Shown piece by piece: positions 17,464-26,096 of a stretch of 64,000 nucleotides of DNA. A program made the position numbers and the translations under genes. Below the pieces are notes generated by a model. It was not told where the DNA came from. It worked only from the letters and a program-made list of their open reading frames with translations, and ran no database searches. This DNA comes from Pantoea nemavictus. GTDB lineage: Bacteria; Pseudomonadota; Gammaproteobacteria; Enterobacterales; Enterobacteriaceae. Each line of letters starts with the position of its first letter. Position 1 is the first letter of the stretch. The stretch is from positions 558,001 through 622,000 of the forward strand of contig NZ_JBBGZW010000002.1 in assembly GCF_037479095.1 (NCBI RefSeq). Reading direction: 5' to 3'.

Positions 17464-18356
17464 GGACGTCCTCCCAACACGGCGAGAGGCAGGTAATCCG
17501 TGATCTCTTTCAATTCCCGACGCGTGGCGTCATCCAGACTTTTCGCCGGCTCACGTACATAATCGCTGGCAAAAATGCCTGCCTGATGCAGCACTGTTTT
17601 ATGTATGGCTACCCCGATCCCCGGTTGCACTCCATAGCGCAGGAAAGGTAGATAGCGATAAAACAGCGCCTGCGCTTCCTGACGATCCTGCTGCCATGCC
17701 GCCAGGATGGCATTAATCACGTCCGGGAATTCGCAAGCAGGCATGGTGCCCGTTACACCACGGCATAACTCCTCAAACAGGAAACCTGCGTTCAAGCCGC
17801 CAAACAGGCCTACGCTATCTCCAAGCGCCTGTTTTAACGCAGTGATTTTCAACGTCGTCGGCGGTTGTTCCACTTTGATATACCTGATGGCAGGAAAGTC
17901 CTGACACAAACGCACCAGCGTCGAAACGGGAATGTTAACGCCCGTCATCAGAGGCGCGTCCTGGATCATGATATCGATTTCGCAGGCCTGGCATATGTCT
18001 CGCCAGAAGTGATAGATCTCCTCCGGACCGGGCTTAACCACCGAAGGCGGATTGACCATTGCCACCTGAGCCCCCCAGCGATGCACCCGGTTGATCTCTT
18101 CAATGGCAACAGCGGATGAAGCACCGCCAGCTGCAGCCACCAGCGGTAAATCACCCACCAGCCTTTTGACGCAATAGAACAGAGTCTGCTTTTCATCCTG
18201 CGTTAAGGCGTAGCCTTCGGAAGCATTGCCAAACAATGCCAGGCCATCAATGCCTTGTTGCAGCAGAAATTTCACCAAACGTTCAATGGATGCCAAATCC
18301 AGCTGGCCCTGCTCATCAAACGCCGTGGCGAGAATCGGTACGTTACCTTTTAACAT
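17460..18356 (-). CDS. Dihydrodipicolinate synthase/NAL superfamily aldolase or dehydratase
   Basis: (beta/alpha)8 class I enzyme of 298 residues. The Schiff-base lysine is in YIKVEQ (K161). The substrate-binding GNASEG replaces the GTTGE of DapA. The usual catalytic tyrosine of the YNxP motif is missing: the segment reads IMIQDAPLMTG, with glutamine there. This subgroup therefore does not act as a standard DapA. In a sugar-acid operon it may cleave or dehydrate a 2-keto-3-deoxy acid. It overlaps neighbours on both sides by 4 to 7 bases. Confidence 0.8.
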   Translation of the reverse strand: MLKGNVPILATAFDEQGQLDLASIERLVKFLLQQGIDGLALFGNASEGYALTQDEKQTLFYCVKRLVGDLPLVAAAGGASSAVAIEEINRVHRWGAQVAMVNPPSVVKPGPEEIYHFWRDICQACEIDIMIQDAPLMTGVNIPVSTLVRLCQDFPAIRYIKVEQPPTTLKITALKQALGDSVGLFGGLNAGFLFEELCRGVTGTMPACEFPDVINAILAAWQQDRQEAQALFYRYLPFLRYGVQPGIGVAIHKTVLHQAGIFASDYVREPAKSLDDATRRELKEITDYLPLAVLGGRP

Positions 18357-19513
18357 GCAGCCTCCATCACCGCGTCGCGCACGCGATCCTCATCGATTTC
18401 AATGCCTAACCCTGCGCCCTGCGGCAGATGATACTCACCGTGTTCGCAAATCAGTGGCTGCTTGAGCAGTTGATTAGCGATGGCAAAAACGGGCGGCTGA
18501 TATTCGAGCATAAACAGGTTGGGTATGGCGGCGGCAACATGGATCGACGCGGCGATGCAGGGACCTAAACCTACGCTTAAATGCGGTGCCACGCGTAAAT
18601 TCCATGTCTCGGCCAGCGATGCGATATGCATCAGCTCGCTAATGCCGGTTCTGCCGACATCGGGCTGCAGGATGTCTGCAGCGCGCTGTTCAATCACCGC
18701 TTTGAATTGATAACGCGTACGCTCGGTTTCACCTAACGCAATGCTGACCGCGCTTTTGCCACGTAATTCGCGATGGCCGGCGATATCTTCTGGCAGCAGT
18801 GGTGCTTCGAGAAAGCCGACGCCCAGCGCGTGCAGTTGCGCCGCTAAATCGGTAGCCTCTGCCACGCTGTAATTCCAGTGCGCATCAATGAAGACTTGCG
18901 CCTCATCGCCGAGCGTTTCACGAATGGCGCGAATATTTTTAATGTCTTCGCGCACGCCGTAACCCAGGGCTAACTTAACGGCATTAAAGCCCTTCTCCTG
19001 CCATTGCCTGGCGAGGCGGCAGCGGCTTTCAATGTCGGGCTCAGGTAAACCCGAGACATAGCAAGGAATCACATCGCGGAAAGCACCGCCGAGTAGTTGA
19101 TGGACCGGAAGACCCAGAATTTTGCCCTTGAGATCCCACAATGCGATATCCACACCAGCAATAGCGTCGATATGATAACCACCGGTATGTCCACGATCGC
19201 GCATCGAGTCATACATCCTTGAGTTGAGCACGCCGCTAGAGAATGGCGATTCCCCGATCAACAATGGCGCAAACAGTTGCTTAATCAGTTCCGCGATCAC
19301 CTGAGGCACCACCGGCGCCAGCGCTTCTCCCCACCCTACATGCCCTTCGCTACTGGTAATTTTCACCAGGCAGGTTTCCATCTTGCGTGAGTAGACGCAG
19401 CGGTATTCTGGACGATAGTAATAATCCGGGCCGCTTCCGTCCGACTTACCGCCGAGGTAGGCATGTTCCGGGGTAATTTTGAGTGGGAAACACTCCACTT
19501 TCGTTATGTGCAT
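18350..19513 (-). CDS. Enolase-superfamily sugar-acid dehydratase (mandelate racemase group)
   Basis: 387 residues from the ATG at 19513 (MHITKVECFPL), which has GGAG upstream. Metal ligands appear in order as DAHWNY, EAPL and GETE. The acid/base residues are in VKLALG and the DVGRTG/APHLSVG pair, the mandelate-racemase subgroup layout. It would dehydrate an aldonic or aldaric acid to the 2-keto-3-deoxy acid used by the following genes. The exact substrate (galactonate or another) cannot be read from sequence. Confidence 0.83.
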   Translation of the reverse strand: MHITKVECFPLKITPEHAYLGGKSDGSGPDYYYRPEYRCVYSRKMETCLVKITSSEGHVGWGEALAPVVPQVIAELIKQLFAPLLIGESPFSSGVLNSRMYDSMRDRGHTGGYHIDAIAGVDIALWDLKGKILGLPVHQLLGGAFRDVIPCYVSGLPEPDIESRCRLARQWQEKGFNAVKLALGYGVREDIKNIRAIRETLGDEAQVFIDAHWNYSVAEATDLAAQLHALGVGFLEAPLLPEDIAGHRELRGKSAVSIALGETERTRYQFKAVIEQRAADILQPDVGRTGISELMHIASLAETWNLRVAPHLSVGLGPCIAASIHVAAAIPNLFMLEYQPPVFAIANQLLKQPLICEHGEYHLPQGAGLGIEIDEDRVRDAVMEAAC

Positions 19514-19530
19514 AAAGGCTCCAGTTTCCG

Positions 19531-20853
19531 TTAATCCAATACTTTTCCGGCAGTTTCTTTGGCAAACCACACTGCAATAAATGAAATGAGGGCGGTGATC
19601 ATCACGTACCAGGCGGGTGACAGCGGATCTCCCGTTAAGGAGATCAGGCTGGCGGAAGCCAGAGGGGTTACACCGCCAAATACCGCCACAGTCAGGTTGT
19701 AGGACATCGCGATGCCGCCATAGCGAATCGCCGTCGGGAACAGTTCGACCATTGCTGCGCCACAGCCGCCATTAAACAGCGCAACACACACACCCAGTAC
19801 ACTCATTGCCGCGATAGAGCTGCCTACCGATCCCTGTGTCATTAGCAGCATGGCGGGATAGGTCAACAGGATGAAACCCGCGCATGCCACCAGCATCAGC
19901 GGCCGTCGTCCCCATCTGTCAGACAGGTAGCCCGTGATTGGCATACAAACGGCGACGCTCAGTAAGCCCAGCGTGGTGATGAGATAAGAATCAGTACGGC
20001 TGTAGTGCAGATGCGTAGACAAATAGCCGGGCATAAAGGATTGCAGCACCCAGCTGCTGACCGCTTTGATCACGACGAAACCGGTGCAAAACAGCAACGC
20101 CGACAATGAGGTTTTGATGGCAGTACGCAGTGGCGATTTTTCGATTTTGCCAGTGGCTTTTAACTTGTGAAATTCCGCCGAATCTTCCATGTTGCGGCGC
20201 ATATATAACCCACCCAATCCGAGCGGTGCAGCGAGCAGGAAAGGAATGCGCCATCCCCAGTCATTCATTGCCGTCTCACCCAACCAATAGGTCAACAACA
20301 GCACCAGTCCAGAGCCGCAAACAAACGCCATAAAACTGAAGTTCTCACTCCAGCAGGTAAGCGTTGCGCGACGATGCGGCTCAGCGCTCTCTGCCAGATA
20401 GGTGATTACGCCGGAACTCTCACCACCTGCTGCGAAGCCTTGTACTAATCGAGTCATCACCAGCAGCACCGGTGCGATAATGCCAACCTGATGCCAGGTC
20501 GGCAGAATGCCCATCACAAATGTAGATATTGAGGTGATGACAATTACCGTCACCAACACTTTGCGTCGTCCCAGACGATCGCCCATCGAACCGAAAAAGA
20601 AGCCACCCAGCGGACGCATTAAAAAGCCGGATCCAAATACAGCAAAAGACTTCAGAAGTGCGGTAGCAGGGTCAGAACTGACAAAGAAGTTGCTGGCAAT
20701 AATCGCCGCCAGGGTGCCGTATAAGCCAAAATCGAACCACTCGATAAAATGACCAATCCCGGCTGCCATCATGATTTTGGCAGTACGCTTTGGCGGATTA
20801 TTGGTTTTTGTCGCCACGTACTCACCGCCATACTGACGGGTTGAATTCTCCAT
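19531..20853 (-). CDS. MFS transporter, metabolite:H+ symporter (MHS) type
   Basis: 440 residues, 12 predicted membrane segments. The MHS signatures are GHFIEWFDFGLYG near the N-terminus and RPLGGFFFGSMGDRLGRRKVL after the second helix, as in ProP/KgtP-like carriers. The start at 20853 has GGAGGT just upstream. It is the first gene of the sugar-acid operon (17 bases before the dehydratase gene), so it probably imports the operon's substrate. Confidence 0.85.
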   Translation of the reverse strand: MENSTRQYGGEYVATKTNNPPKRTAKIMMAAGIGHFIEWFDFGLYGTLAAIIASNFFVSSDPATALLKSFAVFGSGFLMRPLGGFFFGSMGDRLGRRKVLVTVIVITSISTFVMGILPTWHQVGIIAPVLLVMTRLVQGFAAGGESSGVITYLAESAEPHRRATLTCWSENFSFMAFVCGSGLVLLLTYWLGETAMNDWGWRIPFLLAAPLGLGGLYMRRNMEDSAEFHKLKATGKIEKSPLRTAIKTSLSALLFCTGFVVIKAVSSWVLQSFMPGYLSTHLHYSRTDSYLITTLGLLSVAVCMPITGYLSDRWGRRPLMLVACAGFILLTYPAMLLMTQGSVGSSIAAMSVLGVCVALFNGGCGAAMVELFPTAIRYGGIAMSYNLTVAVFGGVTPLASASLISLTGDPLSPAWYVMITALISFIAVWFAKETAGKVLD

Positions 20854-20987
20854 ACGACCTCCAGAAAGTAAATGTCGCGCCACAGGGAGACGCGTCATGT
20901 CTTGGAAGTTAGCGTATGAATTTTGATGGGATGTTGCGCTGGTGATGAGAGATAGCGTGAAGCTAATCAAAGAACAAATCCGGCAAT

Positions 20988-21006
20988 TGCTTCACATAGT
21001 GAAGCA
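20988..21006. promoter_or_regulatory. 19-bp palindrome upstream of the sugar-acid operon
   Basis: TGCTTCACATAGTGAAGCA has perfect 8-bp arms around a 3-base centre and lies 135 bases upstream of the transporter start. It is a good candidate operator for the IclR regulator at the other end of the operon. The rest of the gap up to 21240 holds no gene. Confidence 0.6.
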
Positions 21007-21243
21007 GAGAAGTGTTTTCTGCCAAAGTGCTCATTGGAAGCCGGGATTATAGTTAACAGACCATGCCATTACGCATCAACCCAAAGCTTTACCTATACTG
21101 CCGGCGGTTTTTTGCAATGCGTATTTGTCATGTCAGCCCACTAAATTTTACAGAACTCAAGGTCATGTTATTACTTTATGAGTACATGGTGATGTCCGTA
21201 GCTAAAGGACACACCATGTAGCAGACATTTTAAGCTCAGACGC

Positions 21244-21272
21244 GAAAAAGGCCGCCATTATGGCGACCTTTT
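21244..21272 (-). terminator. Intrinsic terminator of the DUF1471 gene
   Basis: On the minus strand AGGTCGCC and GGCGGCCT pair with one T-G wobble around ATAAT, followed by a run of T. It lies 27 bases after the stop of the minus-strand gene. Confidence 0.75.
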
Positions 21273-21298
21273 CCGGCACTTCCCTTTGCGACCATCCG

Positions 21299-21514
21299 TT
21301 ATTTGTATAATTCTGCGGTCATGTGCACGATATTGTTGGTGTTTGCCTCAGTAATTTTGTACTGAGCACCTTGTTCCTGAGCCTTCGCTGCAATTTTTGC
21401 TTCTGCACCATCCAGCGTACCGGAGGTTACTGAAACACTCTGCGCAAAGCTTGCTGCAGACATCAGAGAAAGAGCGGCTACGGCGGCGATAGACATTGCT
21501 TTGATAGTTTTCAT
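21299..21514 (-). CDS. DUF1471 (YdgH/BhsA/McbA-like) periplasmic stress protein
   Basis: 71 residues from the second ATG (21514), which is 9-10 bases from AAGGA; the first ATG at 21520 is too close to it. A signal peptide (MKTIKAMSIAAVAALSLMSA, cleavage after SFA) is followed by one DUF1471 domain, SVSVTSGTLDGAEAKIAAKA..., ending HMTAELYK as is usual in this family. These proteins respond to envelope stress, acid or oxidants. The specific member cannot be named. Confidence 0.85.
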   Translation of the reverse strand: MKTIKAMSIAAVAALSLMSAASFAQSVSVTSGTLDGAEAKIAAKAQEQGAQYKITEANTNNIVHMTAELYK

Positions 21515-21715
21515 GGTCATATTCCTTAGTGTGTATGGTTGAAAGCTCGTTCGCTTTCGATGGAATAATAATACCTATAGTTATCATTTCATAATTAACA
21601 ATAAATGCTGGTATTGTGATCTTGCTAACTATTGCGCCGATAGGCACTTCCTATGGATAACACCTTATCGCAAAGCAGAGTTGAACAAGCACACTACTGC
21701 TTTGCAGGAGATAAC

Positions 21716-22036
21716 ATGGTTCAAAGCCTTAAAATTGTCCCGCGGCTGCTTTCCGAAGTTCGGACAGGCATAAAAACGCATACCATCCGTTGGCGTGAAC
21801 AGGAAATAGTTCCTGGTGCGATGATCTATGTGAATGCATCAGATACATCTGACACAGCACGAGTGATGGTGACTAAAGTCAACAGGATGCCGTTGTCTGC
21901 TGTTGCAGGTTATCTGGATAAGCGAGATGTGTGGCCTGATAAGGTACTGCTGGCAGGGATGCGTGAACACTATCCTGATATTGAGCTAGATTCTGAGGTA
22001 GATGTAATACATCACCTTGCGTCAGCCAACGATTGA
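21716..22036 (+). CDS. ASCH domain protein
   Basis: 106 residues from the ATG at 21716, which has AGGAG 5 bases upstream; in-frame codons to 21653 are less likely. The LLSEVRTGIKTHTIRW segment is the conserved (K/R)TxTIR signature of ASCH domains, which form a PUA-like fold thought to bind RNA. Some act as N4-acetylcytidine amidohydrolases (YqfB). No neighbour points to a role. Confidence 0.7.
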   Translation: MVQSLKIVPRLLSEVRTGIKTHTIRWREQEIVPGAMIYVNASDTSDTARVMVTKVNRMPLSAVAGYLDKRDVWPDKVLLAGMREHYPDIELDSEVDVIHHLASAND

Positions 22037-22086
22037 CACCGAAACGCGGGCAAAATCTAATGCTCATAAGGTCGAGGATATAACCC

Positions 22087-22443
22087 GTGCTGCTTGAAAA
22101 GCTAAAAATTCTGGAGTGCAGCCTTCATGGTGAAAAGCGGAGCGATCGCAACTGGCTTGAGCAAATATTGCATCCACATTTTCACGAAATCACCCGTTCA
22201 GGCTTGATGGTTAACCGCATCGAGACCATAGCATCACTCGAGCACGAGAGAGATGCCCCAGATATTCTGAGCGCTGATTTTCAGCTGATCTGCCTGGGTG
22301 ATGCCTGCGTAATATTGCATTACAGAACCTCCCAATCCGATGGTAGTCGAGCGTCTCTACGCACATCTTATTGGATACTCTGCGAGGAAAACGGCTGGCA
22401 GCTCGCTTTTCACCAGGGCACACCAGAAGCAGGTTCAACTTAA
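22087..22443 (+). CDS. DUF4440 / NTF2-like small protein
   Basis: 118 residues. Pattern of an NTF2-like cystatin fold: LEQILHPHFHEITRSGLMVNR early, then ICLGDACVILHYRT and SYWILCEENGWQLAFHQGTP at the end, as in DUF4440 proteins. It follows the ASCH gene by 50 bases on the same strand. Catalytic role unknown. Confidence 0.7.
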   Translation: MLLEKLKILECSLHGEKRSDRNWLEQILHPHFHEITRSGLMVNRIETIASLEHERDAPDILSADFQLICLGDACVILHYRTSQSDGSRASLRTSYWILCEENGWQLAFHQGTPEAGST

Positions 22444-22487
22444 TAATGCTTATTGAAGCATTAGCAATAAGCTATTTTTGAGGGCCT

Positions 22488-22754
22488 TTATTTCAGGAAC
22501 AACGAATTTACCGCGGCCTTCAAGCCAACCGTTAGCGCTACAAACGCTCCACCCGTTGCGAATGCAGACTCCGTCGTCTTTTCTTCCTGGCAAATATCCC
22601 TAAAACGTAGCAGTGCAGCTTCAGCATGGGATGCGGTTACTTCTTCAACCTGTTTGTCATATCCCTGACCGATCAGCAACGTTGCTCTGCTTTCATCTGC
22701 TCTGTTCACCACCAGGATATGCTTATCCTTCTTATAAAAGCAGTAGTGAGGCAT
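22488..22754 (-). CDS. Hypothetical protein, 88 aa
   Basis: Family not recognised. The start at 22754 (MPHYCFYKKDKHILVV) has GGAG 7 bases upstream, better than the ATG at 22766. The first half is a mixed beta/alpha pattern (LLIGQGYDKQVEEVTASHAEAALLRF). The last 20 residues (GGAFVALTVGLKAAVNSLF) are hydrophobic and could be a single C-terminal membrane anchor. Confidence 0.6.
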   Translation of the reverse strand: MPHYCFYKKDKHILVVNRADESRATLLIGQGYDKQVEEVTASHAEAALLRFRDICQEEKTTESAFATGGAFVALTVGLKAAVNSLFLK

Positions 22755-22986
22755 AAGTCGCTCCATTAGCCAAATGCTGTAAACATAATGTACTGCACTG
22801 ATTAAAGATAAAAGCGATAGCTGTCAAATAGATATCTTCCCCCTCCCCTCTCTGATTGACCACGATACGGAAGCCGTCAGTCTGGCCGGACCCGCGACGT
22901 ACTATGATCTGAGGGATTCATACTGCACGAACCCTTCTGGAGCAACTGTCAGCTCCGATGGCCCGTATCGACTTTTCCCACCGGGT

Positions 22987-23616
22987 GTGATTCACCACTA
23001 CGGCAGGGCAAAGGAGAGCATCGCGTGGGATCATCTCTGGATCTATTTTGTCCCTCGTCCCTACTGGATTGACTGGCTGCGCTGGGATAGCCATCAGGGG
23101 AACATTGGTCGCATGAAGCTGCCCGATGATGCCCATAGCCAGCAAATGATTCAGCTCTTTAAAGAGGTCATTGCCAATAATGCGATAGGATCGGCGCTGC
23201 CAGAAGCCTTGGCTATGAATGCGCTTGAACGCATCATTTTAAAAACCTTCCAGCTGCAACCCACCAGCAATCGCCACAACAGAGATCCGCGTATTCAGAC
23301 TGTTTGCGATTACATCAATGAACACCTGTCCGAAGATACGCGTATTGAAGAACTGGCGCGTATGACCTTCCTCTCAACCTCGCGTCTGACCCACATTTTC
23401 AGAAAAGAGATTGGCAATACCATCTATGGCTGGCGGGAACAGCAGCGCGTCTCCCGCGCCTGTGATTTACTCCGGCATACCCAGCTCAATGTCACTCAGA
23501 TCGCGCGGGCGGTGGGCTATGAAGATCCTTTGTACTTTTCACGCGTGTTTAGTCAGCACTATCAGTTGAGCCCGCGCGATTACCGCAAGAAATTTGAGCG
23601 CGCGCCACTATTCTGA
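22987..23616 (+). CDS. AraC-type regulator with missing or unclear 5' end
   Basis: The C-terminal three quarters match arabinose-type AraC closely: LFPPGVIHHYGR, WIYFVPRPYWIDWLRW, then two HTH motifs ending YEDPLYFSRVFSQHYQLSPRDYRKKF. The listed GTG (22987) has no ribosome site and cuts into the cupin domain. The frame is open back to about 22791, but that part has no start codon with an SD, and its sequence (AGPATYYDLRDSYCTNPSG) does not resemble the missing N-terminal barrel. A decayed 5' end is the likeliest reading. No ara genes lie nearby. Confidence 0.6.
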   Translation: MIHHYGRAKESIAWDHLWIYFVPRPYWIDWLRWDSHQGNIGRMKLPDDAHSQQMIQLFKEVIANNAIGSALPEALAMNALERIILKTFQLQPTSNRHNRDPRIQTVCDYINEHLSEDTRIEELARMTFLSTSRLTHIFRKEIGNTIYGWREQQRVSRACDLLRHTQLNVTQIARAVGYEDPLYFSRVFSQHYQLSPRDYRKKFERAPLF

Positions 23617-23752
23617 TGAGGCTGGAGCCAATGCCTGGAAGTTGGCGGGGATCGAGCAAGGTCAGGCCGCCAAAGAGATGCAGGCGCTCAGTGACATCCC
23701 AGATGCCTTAATTTACTTAATTAACCGGATTGCAGAGTTTCCTTATAAATAG
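23615..23752 (+). pseudogene. C-terminal fragment of an unknown gene
   Basis: In the frame starting at 23615 the sequence reads as protein for 45 codons, through WKLAGIEQGQAAKEMQALSD and then IPDALIYLINRIAEFPYK to TAG at 23750-23752. It has no start of its own and overlaps the ends of the AraC-type gene and the convergent MocR gene. It is best seen as a leftover from a deletion that may also have damaged the AraC-type gene. Family not recognised. Confidence 0.4.
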
Positions 23753-25077
23753 CGCTGATACTCAATCACCTCTCTGACTTTATTTAGCGCGTCTTTCAGC
23801 TTATCCAGGCTTACGGAACCCAAGGCGAGGCGAATAGCATGCGGGACGTTTTGAGTCGTACTGAAGGGTTCGGCTGATGAAACAGAAATCTGCTCATTCA
23901 TCAGCTGGCGTACCACCTGTTCAGCACGAATCTCTTCTGGCAGCGGCAGCCAGATAAAATAAGAGCTGGCATGACTCACATAGTCGAGCGGCGCCAGGCA
24001 TTCCCGCGCGAGGGTTTGCCGCTGACGAGCATCTTGCCGTTTGAGCGATTCCAGCCGGGTAATCGTTCCATCCTCCAGCCAACCGGATACCAACGCCGTC
24101 ATCAGCGAGGGCGTGTTCCAGGCAGTGGCACGGATAGCGCGTTCAAGCGCAGGACGAAAAGCCGGCGGACATACCACCGCGCCAACCCGCAGGCCGGTCG
24201 CAATGTTTTTAGAAAAGCCGGTTACATACAGGGTTCTTTCCGGTGCGAAATGGGCCAGCGGCGGTGGAGAACCGTGCGCGAGATAAGCATAAGCAGCGTC
24301 CTCAATAATCACCAAATCATGTTGACGCGCAATTTCGCTAATCTCACGGCGCTGCGCATGGTCCAATACCCAGCCAAGTGGATTATGCAGGGTTGGCATG
24401 GTGTATAGCGCCTTTATGTGGCGACGTTGGCAAAGCTGTCTCAGCGCACTCAGATCTGGACCTGTCGCCGTGACAGGGATGGGAGCCAGCTCCAGATGAT
24501 AAAGACTGGCCAACGCTTTGAATCCCGAGTAAGTCAGCGCATCCACAGCGACTACATCACCCGGGCGCAGCATCCCCATCGCGGCAACGGTTAATCCATG
24601 CTGAGCACCGTTAACGATGAGGATATTTTCAGCCGCCGCCTTGAGACCTGAAGCGGTAAGCCAACTTGCAATGGCCTCGCGATCGTTTTGTCTGCCAGCA
24701 TGAGGCTGGTAGCGCAGCAAAGAAGCTAAATCACCGGAGGTTGTGAGATGGCGTAGCGCATCGCGCAGTAGTTCTGCCTGGTTTGGTAAGGAGGGATAGT
24801 TAAAATTGAGATCCACTACATCGGTGGCTACCACCTGCTGATCCATTCCCAGACCCGGCGGCAGGGAAATCTCCCTGACAAAGGTTCCACGCCCGGTTTC
24901 GCCGCTGACCAGCCCCATCACTTCAAGCTCTGCATAAACGCGCGTTGCGGTGGCCAGTGAGATGCGGCGGGACGCAGATAACGCACGGTGAGTCGGCAAA
25001 CGCGTACCTGCAGACAAACCACCTGCGCGAATAGCAGCCGCGAATTCGTCAACAATTGCCTTATAGCGAGCCTTCAT
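23743..25077 (-). CDS. MocR/GntR regulator with aminotransferase domain
   Basis: 444 residues: an N-terminal GntR winged helix (YKAIVDEFAAAIRAGGLSAGTRLPTHRALS ... GRGTFVRE) fused to a fold-type I PLP domain with the Schiff-base lysine in YVTGFSKNIATGLRVG. Start chosen at ATG 25077; a TTG at 25095 would add WIHL but lies inside an inverted repeat and lacks an SD. It is divergent from an EamA exporter, with an 11-of-12 inverted repeat between them, so it probably controls that exporter. Confidence 0.85.
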   Translation of the reverse strand: MKARYKAIVDEFAAAIRAGGLSAGTRLPTHRALSASRRISLATATRVYAELEVMGLVSGETGRGTFVREISLPPGLGMDQQVVATDVVDLNFNYPSLPNQAELLRDALRHLTTSGDLASLLRYQPHAGRQNDREAIASWLTASGLKAAAENILIVNGAQHGLTVAAMGMLRPGDVVAVDALTYSGFKALASLYHLELAPIPVTATGPDLSALRQLCQRRHIKALYTMPTLHNPLGWVLDHAQRREISEIARQHDLVIIEDAAYAYLAHGSPPPLAHFAPERTLYVTGFSKNIATGLRVGAVVCPPAFRPALERAIRATAWNTPSLMTALVSGWLEDGTITRLESLKRQDARQRQTLARECLAPLDYVSHASSYFIWLPLPEEIRAEQVVRQLMNEQISVSSAEPFSTTQNVPHAIRLALGSVSLDKLKDALNKVREVIEYQRYL

Positions 25078-25084
25078 CAAATGT

Positions 25085-25114
25085 ATCCATGACAATATTT
25101 TGATTGTTATGGAT
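25085..25114. promoter_or_regulatory. Inverted repeat between MocR gene and EamA exporter
   Basis: ATCCATGACAAT (25085-25096) and ATTGTTATGGAT (25103-25114) are inverted copies with one mismatch in 12, separated by 6 bp. It lies in the short divergent region and is a good operator candidate for the MocR protein. Confidence 0.65.
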
Positions 25115-25189
25115 TTTGGCGTTTACCATCCGCAGCGTCAACGTGTCAGAAAATATTCATCGGTACACATCACTCAAGGGAGTTTTAAC

Positions 25190-26080
25190 GTGGTTAATAC
25201 GGTGGTTAATAACAGGGACCGAAGCGCCCTGTCGGGCTGGCTGAATGGCCTGCTGGGCGTGATTATTTTCAGCGGCTCACTTCCGGCAACACGCATTGCG
25301 GTGCAGGAAATCGACCCGTTCTTTTTGACCTTTATAAGAGCATCCATCGCTGGAGTGTTGGCGCTGATGCTAATTGGTTGCTTCAGAGAAAAGCGCCCTG
25401 CTGCTCACCAGTTCGGCTCGTTAATCATCGTATCTTTGGGTGTTGTAATCGGTTTTCCGCTGTTAACTGCAATGGCTTTACAGCACGTTACCTCCGCGCA
25501 TTCGATTGTATTTCTCGGTCTTCTGCCACTTGCTACCGCTATTTTTGGTGTCATTCGTGGAGGAGAGCGACCACGATTCGCTTTCTGGATATTTTCCATA
25601 CTGGGCAGTCTCTTCGTGGTGGGGTTCGCGCTGTCACATCAGGTTGCCGTCTCATTAACCGGCGATTTGCTGATGCTCGCATCGGTGGTGGTTTGTGGTT
25701 TGGGATATGCCGAGGGGGCCAGACTTTCGCGTCAGCTGGGAGGTTGGCAGGTCATCAGCTGGTCACTGATTCTTTCGCTTCCTTTTATGCTGGCGGCATC
25801 ATTTGTCACTCTGCCTGAATCCTTTGGCCACATCAGTACATCCGCCTGGTTAGCGCTTGGCTACGTGTCACTGTTTAGCATGCTGATTGGCTTTATTTTC
25901 TGGTACAAGGGCCTCGCCATCGGTGGCATCGCCGCTGTGGGTCAGCTACAGCTGCTGCAACCTTTTTTTGGGCTTGGCCTGTCCGCTACATTGCTGGATG
26001 AAGCCGTCAGCCCCTTGATGATTGCGGTCACGCTGGGCGTGATCCTCTGCGTTATAGGATCGCGCCGGTTCGCAGGTTAG
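25190..26080 (+). CDS. EamA/DMT family transporter
   Basis: 296 residues from GTG 25190, which has AAGGGAG 7 bases upstream; the frame is open to 25100 but without a ribosome site. Ten predicted membrane helices in two EamA repeats (GWLNGLLGVIIFSGSLPATRIAVQEI at the start of the first; the second ends near LCVIGSRRF). Drug/metabolite exporters of this type near MocR genes often export amino acids or vitamins. Substrate unknown. Confidence 0.83.
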   Translation: MVNTVVNNRDRSALSGWLNGLLGVIIFSGSLPATRIAVQEIDPFFLTFIRASIAGVLALMLIGCFREKRPAAHQFGSLIIVSLGVVIGFPLLTAMALQHVTSAHSIVFLGLLPLATAIFGVIRGGERPRFAFWIFSILGSLFVVGFALSHQVAVSLTGDLLMLASVVVCGLGYAEGARLSRQLGGWQVISWSLILSLPFMLAASFVTLPESFGHISTSAWLALGYVSLFSMLIGFIFWYKGLAIGGIAAVGQLQLLQPFFGLGLSATLLDEAVSPLMIAVTLGVILCVIGSRRFAG

Positions 26081-26096
26081 AAATGTCCTGCCCGTT

